DNA of 64,000 bases from Burkholderia glumae LMG 2196 = ATCC 33617 (GCF_000960995.1 NZ_CP009435.1:2232001-2296000), one strand, 5' to 3'; shown: positions 26,891-38,806, counted from the stretch's first letter. The notes: generated from the letters alone by a model not told the origin. Program-made: numbers and translations.

Positions 26891-26958
26891 GCGCGGGGCA
26901 GCGAACCAGGAGCCGGCGCGGCCGCGGGGCGGGCCGCGCCGGCGAGGATGCCGCCCGC

Positions 26959-27681
26959 TCAGGCGGGCGGCGCCGCCTCCTGGCGCCAGACGCAGGCGCC
27001 CTTGACCGACTTGTCGAGATCGTCGAGCTGCGCCTGATGCGCGGCGAGCTCCTGCTCGCTCGCCGCGATCACCGGTAGATCGAGCGAGGCGAACGACACG
27101 CGCGAGCCGCCCGTCTCGCCGCCGCGGTCGCCGGTGTCGCCGAGCATGTCGATCACGAGGCTCTCCTGGCCGCGCGTCATGGCCAGATAGACCTCGGCGA
27201 GCAGTTCGGAATCGAGCAGCGCGCCGTGCAGCGTGCGGTGCGCGTTGCTGATGCCGAACCGGTCGCACAGCGCGTCGAGCGAATTGCGCTTGCCGGGGAA
27301 CATCGACTTGGCCTGCACCAGCGTATCGATCACGCCGTTGCAGTGCTCGAGCAGCGGCGGCATGCCGAGCCGCTCCAGTTCGGCGTCGATGAAGCCGATG
27401 TCGAACGGGGCGTTGTGGATGATCAGTTCGCCGCCGCGCACGAAATCGCACAGCGCCTGGGCGATCTCGGCGAACTTCGGCTTGTCGCTGAGGAATTCGG
27501 TGGTGAGCCCGTGCACGGCGAGTGCGCCCGGATCGCTGTCGCGCTCCGGGTTCACGTAGAAGTGCAGATTGTTGCCGGTCAGCCGGCGGTTCAGCATTTC
27601 GACGCAGCCGATTTCGATGATGCGGTCGCCCGCGCGGGCGTTGAGGCCGGTGGTTTCGGTATCGAGGATGATCTGACGCAT
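26959..27681 (-). CDS. dnaQ: DNA polymerase III epsilon subunit (3'-5' proofreading exonuclease)
   Basis: A 240-residue DEDDh exonuclease. Catalytic residues are in LDTETTG (Asp7, Glu9), Asp94 in NAPFDIGF, and His152 and Asp157 in HGALLDSELLAEVY. A linker and C-terminal segment (about 185-240) correspond to the part of E. coli epsilon that binds the polymerase alpha subunit. It lies 110 bp downstream of rnhA on the same strand, in a rnhA/dnaQ pairing conserved in proteobacteria. Confidence 0.96.
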   Translation of the reverse strand: MRQIILDTETTGLNARAGDRIIEIGCVEMLNRRLTGNNLHFYVNPERDSDPGALAVHGLTTEFLSDKPKFAEIAQALCDFVRGGELIIHNAPFDIGFIDAELERLGMPPLLEHCNGVIDTLVQAKSMFPGKRNSLDALCDRFGISNAHRTLHGALLDSELLAEVYLAMTRGQESLVIDMLGDTGDRGGETGGSRVSFASLDLPVIAASEQELAAHQAQLDDLDKSVKGACVWRQEAAPPA

Positions 27682-27791
27682 TGCGGTTCTTCAAAAGGTG
27701 CCGGCGCGCGGGCCGGACAGGGCGGCGCCGGGCAGCGGCCCCGGCGCGGCGGAATGCGGGCTCGCGGCGCGGCCGGCGGCGGGATGGCTGC

Positions 27792-28241
27792 TCATGCCCG
27801 CTGCGACAGCGATTCGACGCCGCGGTTGGCGAGCGCATCGGCGCGCTCGTTCTCGGCGTGCCCGGCGTGGCCCTTGACCCAGCGCCACTCGATTTCGTGC
27901 TGGCCGACCAGCGCGTCGAGCTGTTTCCAGAGATCGGCGTTCTTCACCGGCGTCTTCGCGGCCGTCACCCAGCCCTTTTTCTTCCAGCCGTGGATCCATT
28001 CGCTGATGCCTTTCTGCACGTACTGCGAATCGGTATGGACGATCACGCGGCACGGGCGCTTGAGCGCTTCCAGCGCCCTGATCACGGCGAGCAGTTCCAT
28101 CCGGTTGTTGGTGGTGCCGGCCTCGCCGCCGAACAGTTCCTTTTCCTGGTCGCCGAAGCGCAGCAGCGCGCCCCAGCCGCCGGGGCCGGGATTGCCCTTG
28201 CAGGCGCCGTCGGTGTAGATGTCGATCAGTTGCAACGTCAT
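27792..28241 (-). CDS. rnhA: Ribonuclease HI
   Basis: A 149-residue enzyme that cuts the RNA strand of RNA-DNA hybrids. All active-site residues are visible: Asp11 in YTDGACKGNPG, Glu49 in NNRMELLA, Asp71 in VHTDSQYV, His125 in VKGHAGH and Asp135 in NERADALA. Its ATG overlaps the stop of the upstream methyltransferase gene (4 bp), so translation is probably coupled. Confidence 0.97.
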   Translation of the reverse strand: MTLQLIDIYTDGACKGNPGPGGWGALLRFGDQEKELFGGEAGTTNNRMELLAVIRALEALKRPCRVIVHTDSQYVQKGISEWIHGWKKKGWVTAAKTPVKNADLWKQLDALVGQHEIEWRWVKGHAGHAENERADALANRGVESLSQRA

Positions 28242-29050
28242 GAGTGTTCTTGATGAGTGGTAGGGGTCGCGGCGGGCGCGAGGCCCGGTGCGCGAACGGG
28301 TTTCCTGACCCGGATCGGGCCGACGAGCCGCATCTCGCGCACGCGCTTGACGGCGGTCACCATGTAGACCGCGCCGAAGATCGGCCACCAGCGGTCGCCG
28401 GCCGCCTCCATGAAGGCGTAGCGCGCCATCCACTTGTCGCTGGCGAGCGGCGGCCGATAGCAGCCGAAGCGGCCGCGCTCGATGTCGAAGCCGAGCAGCT
28501 TCATCCAGTCCTTGAGCCGGATGAACGCGATCGGGTCGCGCGCGGCCGGCACGAACGGCCGGTTCGCTATGCGCCCGACCGACTGGCGCGCGCCCCACAG
28601 GCTCAACGAGTTGAAGCCGGTGATGACGAGCCGGCCTTCCGGCATCAGCACGCGTTCGGCCTCGCGCAGCAGGCGGTGCGGATCGGCGGTGAACTCGAGC
28701 GTGTGCGGCATCACGATCAGGTCCACGCTTTGCGATTCGAACGGCAGGTCGAGCAGGTCGCACCAGACGGTGCTGCGCCCGGCCGGGGCATGGTGCGGGC
28801 CGGGCGGATCGCCCGGCCACGGGTAGCGGAACGGCTCGCTCGCACCGCTGGCGGGATCGAGCACGAGGCCGCGGCCCGGCATGCGGTTTTCGCGCAGCGA
28901 ATCGAGCTGGGGCAGGCCGAGCTGCAGGGCGTGAAAGCCGAACACGTCGGACACGACGTGGTCGAGCTGGGCCTGTTCCCACTCGAGCACGTAACGGCCG
29001 GGCGGCGAGGCGCTCCAGGCGGGCCAGTCTATAATCGGACGGTCTGACAT
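28238..29050 (-). CDS. SAM-dependent methyltransferase (YafS-like)
   Basis: A 270-residue class I methyltransferase-like protein. A DLLDLPFESQSVDLIVMPHT stretch (about residues 96-115) is the usual motif III-IV region, followed by LLREAERVLMPEGRLVITGF. The glycine-rich SAM motif I is not obvious at the N-terminus. E. coli has yafS at the same place between gloB and rnhA, so this is probably its counterpart; the substrate is unknown. Its start codon is only 18 bp from the divergent gloB start. Confidence 0.75.
   Translation of the reverse strand: MSDRPIIDWPAWSASPPGRYVLEWEQAQLDHVVSDVFGFHALQLGLPQLDSLRENRMPGRGLVLDPASGASEPFRYPWPGDPPGPHHAPAGRSTVWCDLLDLPFESQSVDLIVMPHTLEFTADPHRLLREAERVLMPEGRLVITGFNSLSLWGARQSVGRIANRPFVPAARDPIAFIRLKDWMKLLGFDIERGRFGCYRPPLASDKWMARYAFMEAAGDRWWPIFGAVYMVTAVKRVREMRLVGPIRVRKPVRAPGLAPAATPTTHQEHS
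29030..29035 (+). promoter_or_regulatory. Perfect -10 hexamer for gloB inside the divergent gene
   Basis: TATAAT lies 33 bp before the gloB ATG and would give a leader of about 27 nt. It falls inside the first codons of the minus-strand methyltransferase gene. No good -35 is seen at 17 bp. Confidence 0.5.
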
Positions 29051-29068
29051 ATCGATGAGTGCGCGCCC

Positions 29069-29875
29069 ATGAACGAGCTGGAATACGTGCCGGTGCCGGC
29101 GTTTGAGGACAACTATATCTGGCTCGTGTCGGATGGCAGCGACGCGGTCGCCGTCGATCCGGGCGACGCCGCCCCGGTGCGCCGATATCTCGACGCGCGA
29201 GGCTGGCGGCTAGCCGCTATTCTACTCACGCACCATCACGCCGACCATGTCGGCGGCGTCTCGGCGCTCGTCGGCGAGCGCGAGCAGATCATGCCCGTGC
29301 CGGTTTACGGCCCGGCCGGCGAGGCGATCGCCCAGGTCACGCAGCCGCTCGCGGGCGGCGCGCGCGTGCGCATCGGCAAGCCGGCACTCGAGTTCGAGGT
29401 GCTGGACGTGCCGGGGCACACGCGCGGCCACATCGCTTATTTCCAGGCGGCCGGCGCCGGCCACCCGGCGCCGCATCTGTTCTGCGGCGACACGCTGTTC
29501 TCGTGCGGCTGCGGGCGCCTGTTCGAAGGCACGCCCGAGCAGATGCTGAACTCGCTCGACGCGCTGGCTGCGCTGCCCGGCGACACGCAGGTGCATTGCG
29601 CCCACGAATACACGCTCTCGAACATCCGCTTCGCGCTCGCCTGCGAGCCCGACAACGCGGCATTGGCCGCGTGGCGCGACCGCGCCGAGGCGTGTCGGGC
29701 GCGCGGCGAGCCGACCCTGCCCACCACCATCGCGCACGAGCGCGCGGTCAACCCGTTCCTGCGCGCCGACAGCGCCGCGATCGCCGCGACGCTCGAGGCC
29801 GAACTGCACGAGGCGCCGGCGAGCCGGCTCGCCGCGTTCACGCTGCTGCGCGAGTGGAAGAACCGCTTCCGCTGA
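29069..29875 (+). CDS. gloB: Hydroxyacylglutathione hydrolase (glyoxalase II)
   Basis: A 268-residue metallo-beta-lactamase-fold thioesterase that hydrolyses S-D-lactoylglutathione, the second step of methylglyoxal detoxification. Metal ligands are seen in LTHHHADHVGG (His55, His57, Asp59, His60), His117 in VPGHTRGH, Asp141 in FCGDTLF and His179 in CAHEYTLSN. Length is standard. The ATG at 29069 gives the family N-terminus. Confidence 0.96.
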   Translation: MNELEYVPVPAFEDNYIWLVSDGSDAVAVDPGDAAPVRRYLDARGWRLAAILLTHHHADHVGGVSALVGEREQIMPVPVYGPAGEAIAQVTQPLAGGARVRIGKPALEFEVLDVPGHTRGHIAYFQAAGAGHPAPHLFCGDTLFSCGCGRLFEGTPEQMLNSLDALAALPGDTQVHCAHEYTLSNIRFALACEPDNAALAAWRDRAEACRARGEPTLPTTIAHERAVNPFLRADSAAIAATLEAELHEAPASRLAAFTLLREWKNRFR

Positions 29876-29965
29876 ACCGCCCGCATGGCCGCCCCCGTCG
29901 CGCTTCGCCGCTGATCGTGCCGCTGATCGCGCCGGCAGCCGGCGGCGGCGCGACGAGGTGGCGCG

Positions 29966-29994
29966 GGGGCTTTCCCGAGTCGCGGGAAAGCCCC
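29966..29994. terminator. 12-bp hairpin between gloB and mltD
   Basis: GGGGCTTTCCCG (29966-29977) pairs perfectly with CGGGAAAGCCCC (29983-29994) around 5 nt, about 90 bp after gloB. There is no T-tract, so terminator function is uncertain. Confidence 0.45.
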
Positions 29995-30076
29995 TATCCA
30001 GAGTGGTCCGATGCTCATGCGGAATCTGGAGAAACGGCCCCAAATACCGGATTTATCGGCATTTTTCGGCTTTTTA

Positions 30077-30106
30077 TTGACGCGATGCCGGCGCCTCCCT
30101 TACTAT
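30077..30106 (+). promoter_or_regulatory. Sigma-70 promoter of mltD
   Basis: TTGACG (30077-30082) and TACTAT (30101-30106) are separated by 18 bp. The expected start near 30113 leaves a leader of about 31 nt. Confidence 0.65.
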
Positions 30107-30143
30107 CGCCTGCAATTTCCAGCCGTTGGAAGCCGAGATTTAC

Positions 30144-31751
30144 ATGCGATTCCTGATCAGTGCGCTATTGGTTTTGCTGCTCGCCGCTTGCGCGAGCCCC
30201 GGACCGACCGCCCCATCCGCCGCTTCCGACCCGCAGGCCGCTGCCGACTTCATTCGCAAGACCTCGACCGCCAAAGACACCGTCGACGTCGACAAGCAGT
30301 CGGTCGGCGATCTGACCACCAAGGATTCCGATCTCTGGGCGCGCATCCGCCGCGGCTTTCAGATCCCCGATCTGCAGAGCGACCTGGTCGACATGCAGAC
30401 CACCTGGTATACCGAGCGTCCCGACTACGTGCAGCGCATGACGGAGCGCTCGCAAAAGTATCTCTACCATATCGTCGAGGAGCTCGAGGCGCGCAACATG
30501 CCGACCGAGCTCGCGCTGCTGCCGTTCATCGAATCGGCCTACAACCCGCAGGCGCTGTCGGTCGCGAAGGCCGCCGGCATGTGGCAGTTCATTCCCGGCA
30601 CCGGCCGCACCTACAACCTGAAGCAGAACATGTGGCAGGACGAGCGCCGCGACGTGCTGGCCTCGACCAGCGCCGCGCTCGACTACCTGTCGCGCCTGCA
30701 TGACATGTTCGGCGACTGGTATCTGGCGCTGGCCGCCTACAACTGGGGCGAGGGCAACGTGCAGCGCGCGATCGCGCGCAACCAGGCGGCCGGCCTGCCG
30801 ACCGACTACCAGAGCCTGCGCATGCCGAACGAGACGCGCAACTACGTGCCGAAGCTGCAGGCGGTGAAGAACATCATCGCCCATCCGCAACAGTACGGCC
30901 TGACGCTGCCCGACATTCCGAACCATCCGTATTTCGTGACGGTCACGACCTCGCACGACATCGACGTGAAGATGGCGGCGCAACTGGCCGGCCTCTCGCT
31001 CGAGGAGTTCAAGGCGCTCAACCCGTCTTTCTCGAAGCCGGTGATACTCGGCGCGACCCAGCCGCAGATCCTGCTGCCGTTCGACAATGCCTCGCAGTTC
31101 GAGAAGGGCCTGAAGTCGTATAACGGCCAGCTCTCCAGCTGGACCACCTATACGGTCACCGAGCGTGCGCGGCCGGCGGCGATCGCCGAGAAGATCGGGG
31201 TCGACGCCGACACGCTGATGCAGGTGAACAAGATTCCGGCCGGAATGCGGCTGAAGCCGGGCTCGACCATCGTCGTGCCGCGCAGCGACGACGACGACGA
31301 GGACATCAGCGCCGACGTGGCCGAGAACGCCGTGCTCGCGATGGAGCCCGACGTGCCCGACACGCGCAAGATGCTGATCCGCGTGCGCCGCAAGCAGTCG
31401 ATGGCCGCGCTGGCGAGCCGCTACGGCGTGTCGGTCGGCCAACTGAAGGGTTGGAACCGCACCCGCCGCGACCTGGTGATGCCGGGCCAGACCATCGTCC
31501 TGCACGTGCCGGCGGGCCGTGCCGTGCCGGCCGAACCCGGCCCCGAGCGGATCGCCACGTCGGTGGGCGGCGCACGCATCGAACGCGCGAGCCTGCACAC
31601 GGGCGGTACGGCCGCCGCGCGCGGGCGGCACGCGGCCCCGGCGAAGGCGGCGGCCCGATCGACCGCGAAGTCGACCGCCAGGTCGACGGCCGCCGCGAAG
31701 AGCGCGAAGCCGGCCGTCAAGCCCGCGGCGCATAAGGCGAAGAAGAAATAA
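30144..31751 (+). CDS. mltD: Membrane-bound lytic murein transglycosylase D
   Basis: A 535-residue lipoprotein that cleaves peptidoglycan glycan strands to 1,6-anhydro ends. The lipobox LLAAC places the acylated Cys at residue 16. The SLT catalytic domain has Glu130 in LLPFIESAYNP and AAGMWQFIPGTG. Two LysM-like wall-binding domains are seen (about 338-387 and 413-460). The C-terminal 60 residues form an unusual Lys/Ala/Arg/Ser tail (TAKSTARSTAAAKSAKPAVK) resembling histone H1-type repeats. It follows gloB, as in the E. coli mltD-gloB neighbourhood. Confidence 0.93.
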   Translation: MRFLISALLVLLLAACASPGPTAPSAASDPQAAADFIRKTSTAKDTVDVDKQSVGDLTTKDSDLWARIRRGFQIPDLQSDLVDMQTTWYTERPDYVQRMTERSQKYLYHIVEELEARNMPTELALLPFIESAYNPQALSVAKAAGMWQFIPGTGRTYNLKQNMWQDERRDVLASTSAALDYLSRLHDMFGDWYLALAAYNWGEGNVQRAIARNQAAGLPTDYQSLRMPNETRNYVPKLQAVKNIIAHPQQYGLTLPDIPNHPYFVTVTTSHDIDVKMAAQLAGLSLEEFKALNPSFSKPVILGATQPQILLPFDNASQFEKGLKSYNGQLSSWTTYTVTERARPAAIAEKIGVDADTLMQVNKIPAGMRLKPGSTIVVPRSDDDDEDISADVAENAVLAMEPDVPDTRKMLIRVRRKQSMAALASRYGVSVGQLKGWNRTRRDLVMPGQTIVLHVPAGRAVPAEPGPERIATSVGGARIERASLHTGGTAAARGRHAAPAKAAARSTAKSTARSTAAAKSAKPAVKPAAHKAKKK

Positions 31752-31821
31752 CGCGATTCGGCCGCCGGCGGCGTGGGGCGTCGTGCCCGATGCGCCGCGC
31801 CTGGCTCGTGATTCGCGCGCA

Positions 31822-31852
31822 CGCCGTCACCGAGGTGACGGCGTTTTCGTTT
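31822..31852 (+). terminator. Intrinsic terminator after mltD
   Basis: CGCCGTCACC (31822-31831) pairs with GGTGACGGCG (31834-31843), followed by TTTTCGTTT. It lies 70 bp after the mltD stop. Confidence 0.88.
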
Positions 31853-31898
31853 CAGGCAAGGCCGCCCGCGGCGCTGGCGGCGGATTCGGAGGGGACGC

Positions 31899-33128
31899 AT
31901 GTCTGCCGTGCAGTGGCGCGTGTTCGTGCTGTTTTCGATGGGCTATTTCGTGTCGTACGTGTTCCGCGGCGTCAATCTGGGCTTCGCGCCGCTGATCACG
32001 CACGACCTCGGGCTGTCCGCGGCGGACCTGGGGCTGCTGACGAGCCTCTACTTCCTGGGCTTCGCCGGTGCCCAGATCCCGGCCGGCGTGCTGCTCGATC
32101 ACTACGGCCCGCGGCGCGTGACGGCCGCCATGCTGCTGTTCGCGGCGGCCGGCATCGCCGTGTTCGGGCTCGCGCACGGCATCGGCGCGATGATGGTCGG
32201 CCGCCTGCTGATCGGGATCGGCGTATCGGTGTGTCTCGGCGCCGCCTTCAAGGCGATCGCGGAGTTCTTTCCGGTCGCGCGGCTGCCGCTCGTCAACGGC
32301 TGCGTGATGGCGGTCGGCGGCTTCGGCGGTGTCGCGGTCGGCTCGCCGCTCGCCTGGACGCTCGGCATGGTCAGCTGGCGAATGGTCTGCGCCGGGCTCT
32401 GCGGGTTCACCGTGGTGGTGGCCGCGCTGCTCTGGAGCGGCGCGCCCGACGCGGCGCGCAGCCACCGCCAGGCCAGCCTGATCAGCCAGTTCAAGGGCAC
32501 CTGGCACATCCTGCAGAGCGCCGCGTTCTGGAAGATCGCCTCGTTCTCGGTGGTCACGCAGGGCGTGTTCTTCGCGATGCAGTCGCTCTGGGTCGGCCCC
32601 TACATGCGCGACGTGATGGGCTTCGCGCCGCATCGGGCGGCCGCGCTCGTCTCGGTGATCGGGCTGGCGATGATGGCGGGCAGCTTCGCCACCGGCGCGC
32701 TGGCGCGGCTGCTGGAGCGGCGCGGCCTGTCGGTCTACGCGTTCTGCGGAATCGGCATGGGCTGCTTCGTCGCCACCCAGCTGGCCATCATGCTGGGCGC
32801 GCCGCTGCCGGCCGAGGTGCTGTGGGCCGGCTACGGCGCGTTCGGCGGGATCGGCATCCTCAGCTACGCGATCCTCGCCGAGCATTTTCCCGCGCATCTG
32901 ATCGGCCGCGCCAACACCACCATCACGCTGGTGATCTTCGTGCTGATCTTCGGCTTTCAGGTCGGCGTCGGCGCGGTGCTGTCGCAATGGCCGACCCAGG
33001 GCGGCCATTATCCGCGCGCCGCGCACCTGAGCGCCTGGGCGGTGCTGGTCGCGCTGCAGATCGCGGGCGCGATCTGGTACGTGCTGCCGGGGCGCGCGGC
33101 GATCGGCGCCGAACGCCGTCCGGGCTGA
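31899..33128 (+). CDS. MFS transporter
   Basis: A 409-residue 12-helix major facilitator. SYVFRGVNLGFAPLITHDLG in helix 1, LLDHYGPRRVTAA (loop 2-3 motif) and LIGIGVSVCLGAAFKAIAEF support an uptake-type MFS with a putative YbfB/nitrate-nitrite-like ancestry, but no substrate can be assigned. CGGAGGGGA precedes the ATG at 31899. Its last cytoplasmic segment is short. Preceded by the mltD terminator, so it should have its own promoter in the short gap. Confidence 0.83.
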   Translation: MSAVQWRVFVLFSMGYFVSYVFRGVNLGFAPLITHDLGLSAADLGLLTSLYFLGFAGAQIPAGVLLDHYGPRRVTAAMLLFAAAGIAVFGLAHGIGAMMVGRLLIGIGVSVCLGAAFKAIAEFFPVARLPLVNGCVMAVGGFGGVAVGSPLAWTLGMVSWRMVCAGLCGFTVVVAALLWSGAPDAARSHRQASLISQFKGTWHILQSAAFWKIASFSVVTQGVFFAMQSLWVGPYMRDVMGFAPHRAAALVSVIGLAMMAGSFATGALARLLERRGLSVYAFCGIGMGCFVATQLAIMLGAPLPAEVLWAGYGAFGGIGILSYAILAEHFPAHLIGRANTTITLVIFVLIFGFQVGVGAVLSQWPTQGGHYPRAAHLSAWAVLVALQIAGAIWYVLPGRAAIGAERRPG

Positions 33129-33167
33129 CGCGCCGCGCGGCGCGGGCCGCCGAGCCCGCCGGCGCGA

Positions 33168-33193
33168 GGGCGGTGGGGCGGTGGGGCGGTGGG
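33168..33193 (+). repeat. Triple GCGGTGGG repeat with G-quadruplex pattern
   Basis: GCGGTGGG occurs three times in perfect tandem at 33170-33193. Together with the preceding GG it gives four runs of at least three G separated by CGGT loops, the standard G-quadruplex motif. It lies about 105 bp upstream of the carA -35. Confidence 0.7.
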
Positions 33194-33296
33194 ATTTGCT
33201 CCTGGCTCTCGGTGCCGCGGTCGTACCGGCCGGCGTCGCCGATCTCGCGACCGTTTCCGAACCGGTAGCTGTCATGCGGCGATGGCACGGCAGGCT

Positions 33297-33325
33297 TTGA
33301 GATAGGTCTGGTTTCGCGCTATAAT
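33297..33325 (+). promoter_or_regulatory. Near-consensus sigma-70 promoter of carA
   Basis: TTGAGA (33297-33302), a 17-bp spacer and a perfect TATAAT (33320-33325). The start near 33332 leaves a leader of about 230 nt before the carA GTG, long enough for post-initiation control. Confidence 0.85.
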
Positions 33326-33470
33326 CTGAAAGTTTGCGCAATTCAACCCCGCACCCTAGCGCCTACCTCCAATTCCCCGTCTTCCGCCGCCTGCCTCCCG
33401 GCACGTGACGCGTCGAATGCAGCCCGCGGCCAGCTCGCGCGCGTATCGAGCGCCTCCTCCGGGCCGGCCG

Positions 33471-33529
33471 GGCGAACGCCGGCGAACGCCCCTCGATGGG
33501 GCGAACCGGCCGCGACAGGTCGACAGGTC
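33471..33529 (+). repeat. Two tandem duplications in the carA leader
   Basis: GGCGAACGCC is present twice in tandem (33471-33490) and GACAGGTC twice in tandem (33514-33529), both inside the untranslated leader. Whether they are regulatory or slippage scars is unknown. Confidence 0.6.
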
Positions 33530-33560
33530 GGCAGCAAGGGTGTCCCCCAAGGAGCCCCCC

Positions 33561-34703
33561 GTGTTGCCGTCTTTTTCTCCCGCCTTGCTCGCACTTGCCG
33601 ACGGCACGGTCTTTCGCGGTTATTCGATCGGTGCGACCGGCCATACGATCGGCGAAGTCGTGTTCAATACCGCGATCACCGGCTATCAGGAAATCCTCAC
33701 CGACCCGAGCTACGCGCGCCAGATCGTGACGCTCACGTATCCGCACATCGGTAACGTCGGCGTGAACCGCGAAGACGTCGAGGCGACCAAGGTCCATGCG
33801 GCCGGCCTCATCATCCGCGACCTGCCGGTGCTGGCCTCGAACTTCCGCATGGATCGCACGCTCGACGCCTACCTGCGCGACGAAGGCGTGGTCGCGATCG
33901 CCGGCATCGACACCCGCAAGCTGACCCGCGTGCTGCGCGACAAGGGCGCCCAGAACGGCTGCATCCTGACCGGTGCCGACGACGAGGCGAAGGCGATCGA
34001 ACTCGCGCGCTCGTTCCCGGGCCTGGCCGGCATGGATCTCGCGAAGGTCGTCTCGACCGACAAGCCGTTCGCCTGGAAGCAGACCGAATGGCGCCTCGAA
34101 GGCGGCTACGGCGAGCAGACCGCGCCGCGCTACAAGGTCGTGGCCTACGATTTCGGCGTCAAGTACAACATCCTGCGCATGCTGGCCGAGCGCGGCTGCG
34201 ACGTTACCGTGCTGCCCGCGCAGACGAGCGCGGCCGACGCGCTGGCGCTGAATCCGGATGGCATCTTCCTGTCGAACGGCCCCGGCGACCCGGAGCCGTG
34301 CGACTACGCGATCGCGGCGACGCGCGAATTCATCGCGCGCGGCGTGCCGACCTTCGGCATCTGCCTCGGCCATCAGATCATGGGGCTCGCGGTCGGCGCG
34401 AAGACGCTGAAGATGAAGACCGGCCACCACGGCGCGAACCACCCGGTGAAGGACCTGGCCGACGGCCGCGTCGTGATCACCTCGCAGAACCACGGCTTCG
34501 CGGTCGACGCCGCGTCGCTGCCGGCCAACGCGCGCGCGACCCACGTCTCGCTGTTCGACGGCACGCTGCAGGGCTTCGCGCTGACCGACAAGCCGGCGTT
34601 CTGCTTCCAGGGCCACCCGGAAGCCTCGCCCGGTCCGCACGACATCGGCTACCTGTTCGACCGCTTCACCGCGCTGATGGACACGGCCAAGGCGCGCGCC
34701 TGA
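33561..34703 (+). CDS. carA: Carbamoyl-phosphate synthase small subunit
   Basis: A 380-residue glutamine amidotransferase subunit that releases ammonia for CarB, feeding arginine and pyrimidine synthesis. The catalytic triad is Cys268 in FGICLGHQIMG with His352 and Glu354 in GHPEASPGPHD. A GTG start at 33561 is chosen because AAGGAG lies 6 bases upstream and the length then equals the family; an in-frame ATG 48 codons earlier has no ribosome-binding site and would add a low-complexity Arg/Pro extension. Confidence 0.96.
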   Translation: MLPSFSPALLALADGTVFRGYSIGATGHTIGEVVFNTAITGYQEILTDPSYARQIVTLTYPHIGNVGVNREDVEATKVHAAGLIIRDLPVLASNFRMDRTLDAYLRDEGVVAIAGIDTRKLTRVLRDKGAQNGCILTGADDEAKAIELARSFPGLAGMDLAKVVSTDKPFAWKQTEWRLEGGYGEQTAPRYKVVAYDFGVKYNILRMLAERGCDVTVLPAQTSAADALALNPDGIFLSNGPGDPEPCDYAIAATREFIARGVPTFGICLGHQIMGLAVGAKTLKMKTGHHGANHPVKDLADGRVVITSQNHGFAVDAASLPANARATHVSLFDGTLQGFALTDKPAFCFQGHPEASPGPHDIGYLFDRFTALMDTAKARA

Positions 34704-34725
34704 GGCTCACGGGAGACGGCACATC

Positions 34726-35382
34726 ATGTTCGGCCACGCACTCGGAATCACCGACTTCTGGACCTACGTCGTCGGTGCGGTGTTCATCGTCCTGCTGCCC
34801 GGTCCGAACTCGATGTATGTGCTGTCGCTCGCTGCGCAGCGCGGCGTCAAGGCCGGATATCGCGCGGCCTGCGGCGTGTTCTTGGGCGACGCGGTGCTGA
34901 TGCTGCTGTCGGCGGCCGGCGTCGCCTCGCTGCTGAAGGCGAACCCGCTGCTGTTCTCGGTCGTGAAATACGGCGGGGCTGCCTACCTGTTCGCGATCGG
35001 GTTCGCGATGCTGAGGAGCGGCTCGCGCGAGCTGCGCGCCGCGCCGGCGCGGGCCGCGGCGCCGCGCGCGGTGGACGGCGAGCGGCCGTTTCGCAAGGCG
35101 CTGCTCGTGAGCCTGTTGAACCCGAAGGCGATCCTGTTCTTCATTTCGTTCTTCATCCAGTTCGTCGATCCGACCTACCGCTATCCGGCCGTGTCGTTCC
35201 TCGTGCTGGGCGCGATATCGCAGTTCACGAGCTTCCTGTACCTGAGCACGCTGATCTTCGCGGGCGCGCGTCTTGCCGAACAGTTTCGCCGCCGCCGCAA
35301 GCTCGCGGCGGGCGCGGCGGGCGGCGTGGGCGGCCTGTTCATCGGCTTCGGCCTCAAGCTCGCGTTCGCGACGATCCGATGA
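34726..35382 (+). CDS. leuE: LysE/RhtB family exporter (LeuE-like)
   Basis: A 218-residue inner-membrane exporter with about six helices. FIVLLPGPNSMYVLSLAAQR in helix 1 is the family motif, and LNPKAILFFISFFIQFV is typical of LeuE, which exports leucine and related neutral amino acids. It sits 22 bp after carA and 51 bp before carB, so it is embedded in the carAB operon. The symbol is assigned by similarity to LeuE wording; the real substrate is not shown. Confidence 0.85.
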   Translation: MFGHALGITDFWTYVVGAVFIVLLPGPNSMYVLSLAAQRGVKAGYRAACGVFLGDAVLMLLSAAGVASLLKANPLLFSVVKYGGAAYLFAIGFAMLRSGSRELRAAPARAAAPRAVDGERPFRKALLVSLLNPKAILFFISFFIQFVDPTYRYPAVSFLVLGAISQFTSFLYLSTLIFAGARLAEQFRRRRKLAAGAAGGVGGLFIGFGLKLAFATIR

Positions 35383-35433
35383 CCGGCTGCGCCGCCGCCG
35401 CGCATTAACGATTACTTTTTGAATACTCGAGCC

Positions 35434-38688
<3,255 letters not shown>

Positions 38689-38718
38689 GCCGTCGGGTTT
38701 CATCCCGGGCAACACAGG

Positions 38719-38778
38719 CCGCGATTAAGCGGCGTTTCCGGTTCGCCGGAAATGCGCTTAATCGCGGTGATTTTTTTT
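38719..38778 (+). terminator. Very strong terminator between carB and greA (possible greA attenuator)
   Basis: A two-tier hairpin: outer stem CCGCGATTAAGCG (38719-38731) with CGCTTAATCGCGG (38755-38767), inner stem TTTCCGG / CCGGAAA closed by a UUCG tetraloop, followed by eight T (38771-38778). It ends carB transcription and lies 28 bp before the greA start, leaving no room for a promoter between. Confidence 0.93.
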
Positions 38779-38806
38779 ATGCCGCATTTTTGTTATTGAG
38801 CCGTTT

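Noticed and set aside
33405..33560. A 52-residue N-terminal extension of CarA
   Set aside because: In-frame but Arg/Pro-rich, without ribosome-binding site; the GTG at 33561 has AAGGAG and gives the usual CarA length.
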